Below, one piece after another: positions 22,591-46,879 of a DNA stretch of 64,000 bases; the stretch's first letter is position 1; every line of letters begins with the position of its first letter. The DNA lies in contig NC_135376.1 in assembly GCF_049243985.1 (NCBI RefSeq), positions 43,443,001-43,507,000 of the forward strand. Direction: 5' to 3'. The position numbers and the translations under genes are program-made. The DNA comes from Paroedura picta. Lineage: Eukaryota; Chordata; Lepidosauria; Squamata; Gekkonidae. The notes beneath the pieces were generated by a model. That model was not told where the DNA came from and did not search any database. It worked only from the letters and a program-made list of their open reading frames with translations.

Positions 22591-23823
22591 GAAGAGGGTT
22601 CTTTAACTCTCCCCACCCCGGGAGATGTTACGTTGATATCCTGCCTTTTTTCAAGGTCAGAACTCTGGACCTGCTTTGTATGTTAAGCTTTAGACAGCTT
22701 CGTGTCAGAGTGTGTATTGGAACCTGGCCTTCCCATTATTGTGCAGGGAGTGGCATTAATAGGATTTTAACATCCGTACCACCCTGAGAAATAGGCTAGG
22801 CCCAGAAAGGAGGACTAGCCCAAAAGCCACCCAACGGGTTTTGCGTTGAAGCGAAGATCTGAACCATAGCCTTCCTGGGTTGTGGCCCAGGCTTCATTTG
22901 CAACCCGCACAGGCCTCAGGATGCTAGCTGTGCAGATACTGGCACCTGGACTGGATGGGGACCTAGGAAGAAGGGAGCATATATGTTGACCAGAGCTCCT
23001 ATGCCATCTTCCCAGAGAAAGGGAAAAGGCAGTAATTCTTTTCACTCTTCATTCTACATGTATTTAAATTAGTCTAGGGGGGAGGATGTTCATATGGGCA
23101 AACATACTGGGAGTGAGTGAACCCTTTTCTTCTCCAGCACCACAGCTCAGATCTGTATTAGTCTTCTCCTGTAGCTGCTTTTCACAGCTAAAGTAAATGT
23201 TGAATATCTGCTCAGACCTGCAGCCCTGGGTGAAACCAGAAAGACTGATACGAATGCTACACATTGAGGGTCATTTTCTGAATGAGCCAATGAACAGTTT
23301 TGCACTGTTCCTGGCTAAGTGTTGAAGTAGCCAACCTACTAGGGTCAGAATGCCAAACAAGCGTCCATTGAGGGCTGGGAGGGGTGGAAGGAGGAGTATC
23401 CCTCTTGAAGACCTGGAGTGTTGTCAGGGAAATAACTGCTATGGCAGTGCTGTCAAGTAAGAGGTGCCAGAACATGAAAACTGATGAGCGGATCATCTCA
23501 GTAAAAGGCAGTGACTGCAAGAATGTGGGTACTTAGATGAAGAAGAGCTGTTTTGTTTTATATCTTGCTTTTCACTGCCCAAAGGAGTCCCCACCTTTTG
23601 TTTGCCCTCCAATGCTGATAGAATCTGCAGGCATGCAAATCTCTTGGAGCAGTTTTCTTGCAGATGCTCACCTATGCTACTTGAGCACAACTGTAGCCTG
23701 CAGGAACTGACCTGTCATTCATGTGACACTAGCTGGTTTGTACAGCGGAATCTGGGTGACTAGAGAAAGTTAGCACTCTCTTCCAGGAGGACACAGCATC
23801 TGGTGCCATCAGGGAATGTCTGA

Positions 23824-23899
23824 AAACCAAGCCCCAAGGTTCTGCCTGCTTTCTGAACTGCTTCTTAAGGAAAGCAGGCAGAACCTTGGGGCTTGGTTT
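23824..23899 (+). repeat. Perfect 30-bp inverted repeat (hairpin), AVPI1 5' intron
   Basis: Arms 23824-23853 and 23870-23899 are exact reverse complements over 30 bases (AAACCAAGCCCCAAGGTTCT opens the left arm), separated by 16 nt. It lies about 170 bp before the AVPI1 coding exon acceptor, on the presumed pre-mRNA. Confidence 0.9.
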
Positions 23900-24105
23900 G
23901 TGTATGAGGAAGGGACAACTTTGAGGTCCCTCAGAGCATGGTTGTGGAAGGATCCAGTTGGAAAGACATGCTGACAAGGAAACATGTGAAGTCAGGAGGA
24001 GAAAACACAAGCTGCTATGAGCCATTAATGTTGCAGCTTCATCACTGTTCCCCATATCCTTTCACAGAATTGCCTCCAGCTATAGAGTGGACAGACCCCA
24101 GCCCC

Positions 24106-25384
24106 ATGGGCACTCCTGCCTCCATCGCTTGTGACTTGCACCACCCTCAGGCACCCAGGTCTTGCACTCGTAAAAAAGCATCTGCCAACATCTTTCAGGG
24201 AGTAGGGCTGCTGCAGCTACACCATCTCTTCCACAGCAGTGGGGATGTGCAAGCAGAGGAGCGGGCCCAGCTCGTGTGGGAGCGTGCAGGGAATCGGTGC
24301 ATTGCCCAGGCCTTGCAACAGCTGCGCAGAAGGCAGAGAAAACTGAGGCCGCGGCCCCACCAGAAGTCTTCAGAGTCAGGAAGTAGCACTGGATTCCTGG
24401 AGTTACAGCACTTTAGCCGCTTACGGTATAGTCTCCATGTTCATTATTCTCCACTGCTTCCTAGGTAGCAGCTGGTTCATCATTTCTATCACTCATCAAG
24501 CCAGATTCGTATCTCAGCCCTTGCTTATCATCCTTTGAATCACAGCATGCTCTAACTTAATGCTTTCCTCTATTTCTTCCTCATATGTATTCCCCAAGCT
24601 AGAGCAGTGGTCCCCAACCTTTTTATCACCGGGGACCACTCAACACCTTTTACTGAGGCCCAGTGGGGGGGGGTAGTTTACTCCTCTACTCTCAACCACT
24701 GCCCTAACGCTCTCTGATCGCTATGGTAATGTTTAAACATCCCTTCAAAATAAGATACAGACACGCCACAACAATGAAGTGTGTTGTAAAGGGCTGGGGG
24801 AGATGAAGGGCCGGGGGGGGGGGAGGCATCCTTCGGGGCCCACCTCCAATTAGTCGAAGGACCACATGTGGTCCACGGCCCACAGGTTGGGGATCGCTAC
24901 TCTAGAGTACCCTGTAAATGCATCCCACAGCCTACCAGTCTTAACACTGCTACCAATAAACTGTGGTTACCACTACTTTGGCATGCGTACTGTAATATCA
25001 ATGGTAGCATGTGCTAGAATGGCTCTCTTATGCAGAATTTAATCCTCTTTTGTCAAAATGTAGCTTCTACAAAACCAAGATTATACTTGGCCTGGCTTGA
25101 CCAGGAGCACACCCCTAAAACTCAACATCTTCCCTTGTGTAGAGCTGTCAAGGCATTTTCTGTCCTACATCGTAATCTTTCTCAGTTTCTCCAGCTCCTA
25201 ATAAGTTCTTTTGCTGTTCTACAGGATTGAAGACTGCACTACATCTTGTACTGAGGACAAAGGGCCCAACAGTAGCAAGAAACCAGATGTGGCTGGTCAA
25301 GCCAGCTCATGCCCTGCCTCCTACTACAAGCAGAAGAGAAGGGGTACAGGAGCTGCTAGCTACCTGCACCAGATCCACCAGTGA
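24106..25384 (+). CDS. AVPI1: Arginine vasopressin-induced protein 1
   Basis: Two coding exons, 24106-24425 and 25225-25384, join in phase (CG plus G) to give 159 aa; human has 147. The start MGTPAS is identical to human. The core KKASANIFQ...LLQ...LF..SGD...AEERAQ..WE.AG matches the human protein throughout, and the C-terminus SYLHQIHQ matches human SYLHQIRH. The exon begins at 24068 after acceptor TTTCACAG, giving a 38-nt 5' UTR piece. The donor is TTACG|GTATAG and the next acceptor TTCTACAG. The product is a small, basic, probably intracellular protein induced by vasopressin and implicated in MAPK signalling; mechanism is poorly defined. The middle (RRRQRKLRPRPH) is more arginine-rich than I recall in human. 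It is transcribed away from MARVELD1 and towards PI4K2A. Confidence 0.94.
24605..24899 (+). mobile_element. hAT-like MITE in the AVPI1 intron
   Basis: It begins CAGTGGTCCCCAACCTTTT and ends CAGGTTGGGGATCGCTA, an inverted repeat at its ends. The flanking 8-mers AGCTAGAG and CTCTAGAG agree at 6 of 8. It is about 295 bp with no coding capacity and contains two G-runs. Related terminal sequence recurs at 38796. Confidence 0.8.
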
Positions 25385-25613
25385 GCAGCTGAACCCAACC
25401 CTTCAGTTGTCAGTCTATGGCACTGTGCAGAACAGGAACAGTCTGAGAGAGAGGATGCCAAAGGACAACTCTGCACACCTCTCAAGCAAAAATTTCACCC
25501 TTCGCTTAGGGGATCACCTGAAACCATCGACAATTTCTCAGATGCAGCAAGGCAATGTCCTTGGTTTGGCAGAGCACAAACACTAAATTTACTAAATGCA
25601 CTTGCCTGTATTT

Positions 25614-25619
25614 AATAAA
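25614..25619 (+). terminator. AVPI1: Polyadenylation signal of AVPI1
   Basis: AATAAA lies 230 bp after the AVPI1 stop, inside TATTTAATAAATGC. It is the first canonical signal downstream. The same octamer on the minus strand reads ATTAAA, facing PI4K2A. Confidence 0.7.
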
Positions 25620-25639
25620 TGCTTATACATATTCATGTG

Positions 25640-27904
25640 CAAAGACTGGCCTCTCGTGCACTGGGGAAAGCGTATAAGCCTGAAACTGGGCAGTGAATTT
25701 CACTGTAAGCTGGCTTCATACTAGGAGGTAAGCATGGTGGCATCTGAAGTAATTATTGGCAGTATAGGAAACATAGCCCTACTGAGGTAGGTAGGACCAG
25801 CAAACTGAAGAGAATCAGCTACATCCTACAATTCAAGGCCAATGAATGACTGTTACTGGTTAGAGGACAAAGGGGAAGAAATGATGCAGTCATTCTTACA
25901 CAAAATATGAATGCAGCCTTCAGGAAGAAGGACCATATTTAACAGCACAAGAATAAATGAATCCTGAAAGCAGCCTTGTGCAGTGGCATGATCCTGACCT
26001 GTCTAGCCAAAGCAGGAATGATGTCCAGGGTAGTCTGCACCAGAATTGGGAAATGAAGGTGACCTTTAACCAGGGCTATCCAAGCCTATGACTAGTTTCA
26101 TGTGTGGTTTACTTACATAGCTGTGAAATGAACAAGAGGCAGCTTACATTTTAGTAGGAGGCCCATCAGACAAGATAGATCCCCTCACAACCTTAATATA
26201 AACAGCAACAAATGGGGGTAGCTGGGATTTTCTATAGGACAACGTATGATAGGCTGCAACAGAAGTATTCAGCCTGAATAGGAAGCAGGTGACCAGTACT
26301 GTAGGTAGAAACAATGATGTGACTAGCAGCTTGGAGAGGAATAATGGGAAGCAAAGAGATTCAGTTCCTATTATTAACTCAGACATAATGCACACAGGAG
26401 ACCACTGCTGCAACTGGACACCTGTTATGAAGAGACTTGCATTGATTTAAATATATTACATACATTTCTACAGTGCATAAGAATGATACATTTCAGTTCA
26501 GGCTGACAGAATGAAAAGTATCCCCTAGTGCAAAGTGCAGTAGCTTCAGCCTGGCACAGAGGATAGGCGCCTACCCTCCAGCCAGGACCATGAGGAAAAT
26601 GGCAGACTCCACCTACAGGGTACCAGCCCCTCTGCTCAGAAGAGGAAGGAAGCTGGGCTCAACTTGGCACACGGCCTCTCCTAGCCATCCTGGGCTACAG
26701 CTTAGTGAGCAGCACCCAAAGAGAAGCCAGGATGCTTATCCTGACAGTTTCCAAGGGGAAGTTTGTGTTGCCATGGCTTTAGCACAGTAGCCTATAGAAA
26801 AGCAGCATTCATAGTATCATTCAGTTATGCACCTGGCACTGTCTCAAGATGGTAGTGATCTTAACCTCAGATTATCTGCTGGTCCTGGGGCAGAACATCT
26901 TTCCCACGATTGTCAACGCTCAAACCTAGGTTGGGGGAGGTATTTTTCTTGTCCCCACCCCCTAGGAACTGAGGGAACAGCCTCAGGCAATGAACTAGTC
27001 TTTCTCTTACATCCTCATCCTACTTGTCCAAAGAGGAGAGCCAGTTATTGTAATTAATCTAGGGACTACAAGAGGGTTGATATGAAAGACTAGATGAGCC
27101 TTCCTCTCACTTGCTCTAGGACTGAGTGGAGCACATGAGAGTGTGCACATGGAGCGGATTATTTAAAACTGAATTAAAATCTAGTGGTGAGGCATTCAGT
27201 CTCTCTTGCAGGGAGGAAGTGAAGCACAGCAGTGGCTGTCCCACCTGCAGGCTCACAGTAGCCCTGTAACCCCAGCATTCAGCAGTCACAAGAGGCCCTG
27301 GTCCAATCCTCATCCCCCCCCCCCCCCAGCCTGGATTCCTCCAGCAGCAGCCAGCTATGGCCTTGTTCCATACAGATGGCCCCAAGAGAGTACTGATACG
27401 CATAACACCAGGAACAGGACCTGCAGGGGGCCAAGGATAGCCAAGCAAGACCAACTGGGCAGGAGGTGCTTGCCTTCTTGAGCATGAAAAGCAAGAGGAT
27501 ACAGTAAGGGAGGGAGGACTATCAAGGCTGGCATTTTCACACAGAGCAATAGCACTCCCAGCCAACAAAGATGCTCCCCCTTGTCTCCAACTTTCCCAGG
27601 CAAAGGACTTAAGAAGGGAGGTACCTAGGAGCCCAAGGGTGCTGCATGCAGGCACCTGCTCAGGGAGGCTGCCATGCCCAGGCTGGGAAGGAGGTATGTC
27701 CAACCCACAGTGAGAAGAAAGTAGCAATCAGTCTGATGAAGACCCTCCTCCACTCCTGCTGGGAATGTTCTGGGTCAAGGCTGATGGGAGCTTCGGCATC
27801 CATCTCCCCCGGGCTGCAGTACAGCCGCCTTGGTCTGGAGGATCAATGGCCCGCTGTCAAGCAGCACTCTCCCACAAGTTCCTCAGTGGACCAGATTTCA
27901 GCTG
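25640..27904 (-). other. PI4K2A 3' UTR and convergent intergenic space
   Basis: About 2.2 kb between the AVPI1 polyA signal and the PI4K2A stop. No exon or named repeat is seen. PI4K2A is transcribed into it; a 3' UTR of this size would be normal for the gene. A 13- to 14-C run lies near 27316. The plus-strand frames here are shadows. Confidence 0.5.
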
Positions 27905-40420
<12,516 letters not shown>

Positions 40421-41024
40421 TCACCAAATGACAGCCACGTCCCACTCTGCAACTCCGCACGGGGCCGCACTGCATTACAAAAAGCCATGCGCTCCTCTTA
40501 AGGACCGCCTTCGCATTTTTCCAGATAGTTCGTCCCACCTCTCCATTATTAAGAAGGGGGGGGGACTCCCACGAGCTCCCTATGTGCTAAAACAATCCCT
40601 CCTTTCACTTGTCGCCATCCATGGTTTTGGAAATCGCATACATCCGTTACACTGCTAAACTGCAAACCGATTGCTTCAACAGAGAGAGCAAAACATCCTG
40701 TGGTCTGTTCTGCAAAGCGAACTAGACACCAGATTTGTCCCAGATAAATTACACAGATTTTAGAATGGCTGTGTTACCTGGTAGTGAGAAAGAGACTGTG
40801 TCATGTTCTTATTTCAATTAATTTTGAGGGATACAGATTGGTTCAAGTCTTATATTTCACTACATACAAACCTCACGATGCATTTGCTTTTACCTTCCTG
40901 TTTAGCTGCAGAATAAAAGTTATTGTATAATGTTGTTTCTTTCCTATATTCATACTATCACTTCTGGGAATCCTCCATCCAGCCCATTCACCTGCATTCT
41001 TGATTCTTTTGAAATATAAAAGTA

Positions 41025-41105
41025 TCAATAAAACAACTGTTTAAAAGGTAAGCACTCTTTTTGAGTGCTTGACTTTTTAAAAGTTGTTATATTGATACTT
41101 TTATA
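41025..41105 (+). repeat. Near-perfect palindrome, 43-bp arms
   Basis: Left arm 41025-41067 region: 41025-41057 plus the short turn; arms TATAAAAGTATCAATA... and ...TATTGATACTTTTATA pair over 43 positions as aligned by eye with about 5 mismatches around a T-rich turn near 41058-41062. No coding potential. It may be a palindromic MITE with TA ends. Confidence 0.8.
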
Positions 41106-41185
41106 GTGCTGTAGTTTTCTGACGTTTCTACAGCCTGCTACAATCCTACTGTGACATCTAGAATTTTCAAAAATGGAGTAGAACA

Positions 41186-41397
41186 AAGTTCGAGTCCCAG
41201 CACCTTTAAAACCAACAAAGTTTTATTTGAGGTATAAACTCTTGTACACATGCACACTTCTTCAGATACTTTATGCATGCTCAACACAACTTATACTTCA
41301 AAAAAAACCTCTTGGTCTTAAAGGTGCCATTGCACTCAAACCTTGTTCTGCTGCTTCAGACTAACACAGCTACCTACCTGAACCAAGAACTGAGTGT
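41186..41397. repeat. Two copies of a dispersed repeat end in inverted orientation
   Basis: The left part (GCACCTTTAAAACCAACAAA, 41200s) and right part (TTGGTCTTAAAGGTGCCATT, 41312s) are diverged reverse complements, followed by CTGCTTCAGACTAACACAGC. The same family appears at 48172 and 60545. The class is unknown to me; the layout suggests a foldback element. Confidence 0.65.
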
Positions 41398-42654
41398 TAC
41401 CACCTAATTCCCACATGTTATACTGAAGAAGCCATGAAAAAGTAGAGGCTTTGCATTTTAAATATATCTAGTCTTTTCACTTTAAAATAATTTGTACAAA
41501 GAAGTGGGATCGGAGCTGTTCTCCTTTCTTTCTCTGGCTGGACAGATTTTATTTTAAAAAGAAACTACGGGACACATCTTTTATCTAAATAGGACAGTAT
41601 GCCCTTGTGCAATATTTAGAGCTTTGCAGAATTTTTCATCAGAACATTAGTCCCATTAAATATAACCTTTTACATATTTCATATTTTCTAAACTTTGGAG
41701 CCAATGTGCTGCCGCAATCTACTGAAGTGTTTAGAAGAATATAGGCAAATCTAACTCAACGTGAAATATGTTATTTTGTACATAAACCATTGCCAAAATA
41801 CATACACACACCATGAAACAGCAGCATTTGCAATGACAACAAGCTGACGGTTTAAACAGAAAATTCTTCCAATATAGAAAAGCATATGGCATTTACATCT
41901 CCAATATAAGGGCTGTATCTTCCTCTAATGCATGAAATATTGAGTAGGTGATAAACAGTACATAAGTCTGGATCCTTTTGCTGAATCTTACATTACTGGT
42001 TGCTTCCTGTAATATACAGGAAAACCCATATCATCCATAGTTTAGCAGTTTGGCTTCTTAGTCCTAATTCTAGGTCATTAGGAAGTAGAAAATAAGCATT
42101 CTTTGATCTGCTGCCGTGATATTTGCCTAGCCTCTGTAATAAGATATCACAGGTCTTCCAGGAGTAATGGATCTCATGTTCATCCAATACCAGCCAAGCT
42201 ACTTCATTTCTTTCCCACAGCTCACCAGTTGTGATCACAACTGGGTCACATCATGGTGCCCCACCAGCAGCATCCTGCACCATTTTGTGTTTGGGTGTTT
42301 TAGTTTAAATCTTTCCAACAAAAATAAAAGAAAACTGGAGATAAAAAGTAACACGTGAATAAGATGACTGATAGGCATATATTGCCCCCCCCCAAATGAA
42401 GTAGGTCAGAAGTTGATGACACACAGCACAATTCTAAAGGGGAACAAAATCAGTTCCAAGACCCAACAGATCTGAATGCCACCAGCATAGGGCACCAGAA
42501 CTACCAGGCTGAGCACCAGTGGAGCCTCACTGTAAGCCTCTGCACCCGGGGGGAATATGGGTTTCTGGGGGGGGGGGGGTGACAGCTCCCTAAGCCAGCA
42601 CAGGAATGTTCCCAGAACACGTGCAAAATTGCACCTGGAAAAAATTCTGATCTA

Positions 42655-42755
42655 CTGTTCTTGATGTACTGTTCTTTGTTTACGTTCCATGTGAACCGCC
42701 CTGAGCCTTAGGGGAGGGCAGTATACAAATGTAATAAATAAATAAATAGTAATTG
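42655..42755 (+). repeat. LINE-like 3' tail
   Basis: GTGAACCGCCCTGAGCCTTA, GGGGAGGGCAGTATACAAAT and a final AATAAATAAATAAATA unit array. This is the 3' end of a common reptile LINE (L2-like), truncated to about 100 bp. Confidence 0.6.
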
Positions 42756-43540
42756 GTGGCCATGTTAAGTCAAAATCCATCCCTACCAAACACTGCGGTG
42801 GCCACACCCGCAGGAATCCAAGCAGTTTAGTATACCAACTAAGAGTATATGCACTCAGCAACCTCCCCTGAGTTGGCCATACCCCTTTACCAGCATCCAA
42901 TCACAGTCCCTTCTGCCCTATAAATGCTTCCAGCAAGTCACCCCGCAGCTCATGTCAATGCTGTCTGACAGCTCCCTGCTGCATGGACTTGGAGCAAGTG
43001 AAAATGCACCTTGGTGGCAGGGAAAACACAGAAAGGGTACTTAGCACCACTGGGTAAAAACTTGGTGGAAACATGTAACAGGAAGAGCAAAGTCCACTCT
43101 GTGGCTGACCTCTCCCGACTTTTGACCCCACAAGGTACTCCATCTCATCTATCAGGATCCAAAGGGGCAGCCATGCATGAATAGGTAGGCAAGCTGCCCT
43201 TTCCCCTAATCCCCTTCTCCTCCTTGGCCCACCATGGTAACAAGATACAAGGACATCTCCTGCTCACAATCATGGTAGCTAGGGGGCATGCAGAAGTCCC
43301 CCAGCCACAAATGGTATATATCCAAGTGGTTAGGTATGTTGGGGCCCACTTGAGGTAGCTGCCACAGGAGGGGAGCAAAGGTAATACTGGTGCACTGGCC
43401 AGCTTTCTCCCACCAGTTGACAGGTGCCCAGGGTGTGCTTCTAGGCCCAAGCAGAAGGCCACACTGATGCCAGGGGGGAGGGGGGGAAGCATGTTACCCA
43501 AATTGCTGAACACGTGTCCTAATACACGTATCTTTGAGCT

Positions 43541-44396
43541 TGTGGGGAATATTCGCTCAAATGCTGCGAGAGGGGGGTAACTTAGCGTTATCGGATCGTT
43601 ACCTATGTCTACGAGGGCTTATTACGCCTGTGGGAACTCAAGGCAAACACAGATTTAAAGGTAAAATATTAATATAAGCTTTTATTGAAAGGAAAATAAC
43701 AAAAGTACACACAAATAGCTAACACACATACAAGCAGTCATATAGAGAAGGGGGAGGAAGAGTGGAAGGCTTGATAGTTACCTGTCCGAGGAGTGGTGGG
43801 TCAGAGGAAGAAGCACGAACCAGCGTGGGAGGTCCCGGGTTGGAAGACACTCAGAGTGGCTGTGTGAAGCCACAGTTTTTATGGGGTTTTGGGAAGGGGG
43901 CTACGTGACAAGGCTCAGGTAAGCATGTGCTGGAAGTTTCCAGGGTCCCCGGAGATTAGGACAATACCTGGCCAAGTGGGGGGATGGCCGTAAATGGATT
44001 TGGATAAAGGTATTAATGGCTCTGAGGAAGAGAGCCATCAGGTCTAGCTGGCAGGGTGTGGGGAGGAAATATCCCCTGGCAGAGGGGCCAAGTGTGAAAA
44101 ATGTTGCAAGACAAAGGATTTTCCTATGAGCCCTTAGGCAAACAGGAGGAAGCCAGTCCACTCACTTAGAAATACAATGGGGGGGGGGGAGGTAAGCTGA
44201 TGCAAGCTTGAGTCCAGAGGCACCTCTGGGTCAGGTAAAGGCTGTCATTCCAAACCTAAGGCAGAGATGGAGTCTGGCCTGGCTTGGCCGACCCTAGCAG
44301 TGTTGTCTTGGCTTTAGCTTAAGCCTAGACTAGTGTGTGGTGCCATTGGTTATAGAAGACAGTGTGCCTGTCAATGAGGCAGGGGGCCCTGCCACA
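43541..44396 (-). mobile_element. Solo long terminal repeat of an endogenous retrovirus (fossil), tentative
   Basis: On the minus strand this 850-bp segment begins TGTGGC and ends CCCACA. It has a TATA-like CATAAAA at about 43880 and AATAAA at 43681-43686, about 195 bp apart, then a shorter downstream part: a U3-R-U5 layout. No internal viral region is next to it, so a solo LTR is the likely state. No matching target duplication was found at these ends, so the borders are provisional and the copy is probably not young. Family not assigned. Confidence 0.5.
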
Positions 44397-44834
44397 CTTA
44401 ACAAGCAGGCCTTCCCATTGGGCCTAGAAGCACACGGGGGGAGGGGGGGCTTTTCAAAGCCCGTTCTCATGAACAGGCTTTGAATCTAGTCTGTCACATA
44501 TTGTGGCTAACCCTGGTGCACTGCAACCCATTGTCCTAAATTATGCATCTCTCTAGGCTTGACAGGAGGTTGTTAGCTAGGCAACTGTTCTTTCTCACAC
44601 TTCTAAACTACATGTCCTGGCTTGTCTCTGGCTGGCATCCATTTCTGTGTCCTTTTGGTCCAGGCACTGCGTTACTCTTATGATACTGGAAATCATATTG
44701 AAAAGTGTTTATGGTTTTCTACCTATAAACCACCCTGCAAAGAGAGGAGGGGTCTGACTGCTAACACTAGTGTTGATATCATTGACCATCTTTGCAGTCT
44801 GATCCCATGGAAGTGAACAGCAACATCAGTCTCC

Positions 44835-44916
44835 ATGGTCCTGCACTCACTGGGCATCACCAAGTCCCTGGGCATCACCCAGCACATGGTCCTGCACTCA
44901 CTGGGCATCACCAAGA
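44835..44916 (+). repeat. Short tandem duplication, 51-bp period
   Basis: CATGGTCCTGCACTCACTGG followed by GCATCACCAAG occurs twice, starting at about 44834 and 44885. It is a local direct duplication with two units. Confidence 0.8.
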
Positions 44917-46439
44917 TGATGCAGAGGGCAGACTTGATATTCTCCATTGGCAATGGCCCTGGCTTGACAAATAGAGGGGAGGCTAGAGGTAGCAGGGGCA
45001 AGGCAAGATCTCCTGAGCCAGACAAGGGAGTGGATTCTGGCCCCTTGCTTGGGCTCTGGGCATGGAGCCTATGATTTGGCACAGCCCATCCCACCCACCT
45101 ACTCACCCTGTCATTCATGTGGGCAGTGATTGAGTGGGAAAGGCAGGAGAGTCAGCATGGGTGGTAGGAAGCCTTTACCAGGGAGCAGCAAGGGATAGTC
45201 AGCATCTGTCAGCATCTGTGAGGGTGGCTGTCAGGCACCTAGAAGGGTTTGTTGCCACCTCAAGTGACATCAGTGAGAGGCAGTGTCCCATTGAAAGGCT
45301 GCTGGGGGATCTAACCGAGGCTCTCCCATGCACCACCAGACCTGCCCTGCTCATACTCCAGCAGGGGTGACATGGGGGTTTATATGGGGATGCCCTTGAC
45401 AGCATCAGTGCTCTCCTGATCAATGCAGTTGCTGATGACCAGAGGCACCTGCAAATCTAAACTGTTGTCCATTGTAGCCTTGGGGGCTCTATGCTTTCTA
45501 TGCATGGTGAGACAATTTAGTGTGCCCATTGGGTGGATGGGTCACACATCCTTCCCCAGTGGAAGGTGCCTGGGACTTCTCACAGGAGCTGTCTAAGAAG
45601 GTGTTGCTGACACATTATATGGCTCCTCTGCCTCAACCATCTCCACCTACTGCCGGTGATGTCTCATCCACGTGACCTCTGATTGGTCCTACCTGCCCTG
45701 TCTATCAAACTGTCCATGCCTAGCACCAATACCAGAATGGACCACCACAGCATGAACATAATGAACACTGCTGTGGCAGTGCTCGGGTGGGGGACAGCCA
45801 GCTGTCCCGTATCTTTCCCTTTTGGGAGATGACTAGTGGCACTGCAATTGCATCTTGGCCCACTGCCACAGTGTAGACACAGCACAGGAATGCTCTGAAA
45901 GTCTGAAAAGGATTGAGCGCTTGCTTTTAGACCTTTTCAAAATAGACTTCCTATAGGAACCTACTCCAACTGACCACAAAATGAACCTCATTATTTTATC
46001 CTTCTAGAACCAAAATGTTTGTGGTGCATTTTTCTTTTCGTCTTACTTCTGGACCTCTCATAGCTAGTATTAAAGCATTACTTTCCCAGAAGTTTACACC
46101 TATCAATTTGTGTCACTACACATTGCTCCCTCCTATTGTTTCTTCCATGTAAATTGTACACACGTCAGCAGAGATGCTCACTTCTATTTTAAGTACAAAT
46201 AGGAACAATTATTTTAAAACTTTCATGTTTGTAAAATAATTTGCTGTCCATAAGTCATGGACTAAGCCTGACAACTTTTTAAAATTGTTTTATCCCTAGG
46301 GGACAAGAAGGTATGTAGTCTCCCACTGGCGAACTCCTTACGTTTGGGGACCAAAAGACATGGAAAGTCAAAGGACAATATATGAACAGTATGCTGCTGC
46401 ATATTTGGCAGTTAAATAGATACATCCAAGGTACCTAGG
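44917..46439. other. Intergenic DNA, nothing recognised
   Basis: Moderate GC sequence between the LTR-like segment and the MORN4 promoter region. No exon, RNA gene or named repeat seen. Confidence 0.4.
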
Positions 46440-46632
46440 GTTGCTACTTCTAGGCTGGGAAATATATGGAGATTTTGGGAGTGGAGATTGAGGAAAGTGA
46501 GGGTTGGAGGGGGAAGGATTTCAGCAGGGTGTTCAATACAGCCATTTTTTTCCAGGCAAACTGACACCTATCGCCTGGAAGGCAGGTATAACGGTGGGAG
46601 GTCCCTAGCTATTACCTGGAGGTTGGCAACTG
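46440..46632 (+). repeat. Dispersed reptile repeat (same family as 20140)
   Basis: GGGTTGCTACTTCTAGGCTG, TTTTTCCAGGCAAACTGACA, CCTATCGCCTGGAAGGC and ATTACCTGGAGGTTGGCAAC. It is the best-preserved of the three copies in the window. Confidence 0.7.
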
Positions 46633-46879
46633 TAAGGGTTGATAAGTCGATTTTAATCTTTCCTGACAAAATCCAAACAGGTAAAATTTGTGAAGTGTTA
46701 AAAAACAGAACTAAAATAAGTTTGTAAACTTATTACTGCTATTATTTATTACAATACTCAAACAACGGTTTGTATTGTAAAGGCTTCCTCGACAGCAGAA
46801 ATGTCTGTCTGCTCCAGACCTTATCCCGTTCCCGCCTTGCTTGGTTTTTCCGTTCTGCCTGGACTTATTCATGCTAAAA

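Noticed and set aside
27116-27727. 203-codon minus-strand frame after PI4K2A
   Set aside because: Lies in the presumed 3' UTR, with no domain or conserved motif.
45664-45885. Suspected transposase remnant between the LTR-like segment and MORN4
   Set aside because: No catalytic motif or terminal repeats found; treated as plain intergenic DNA.
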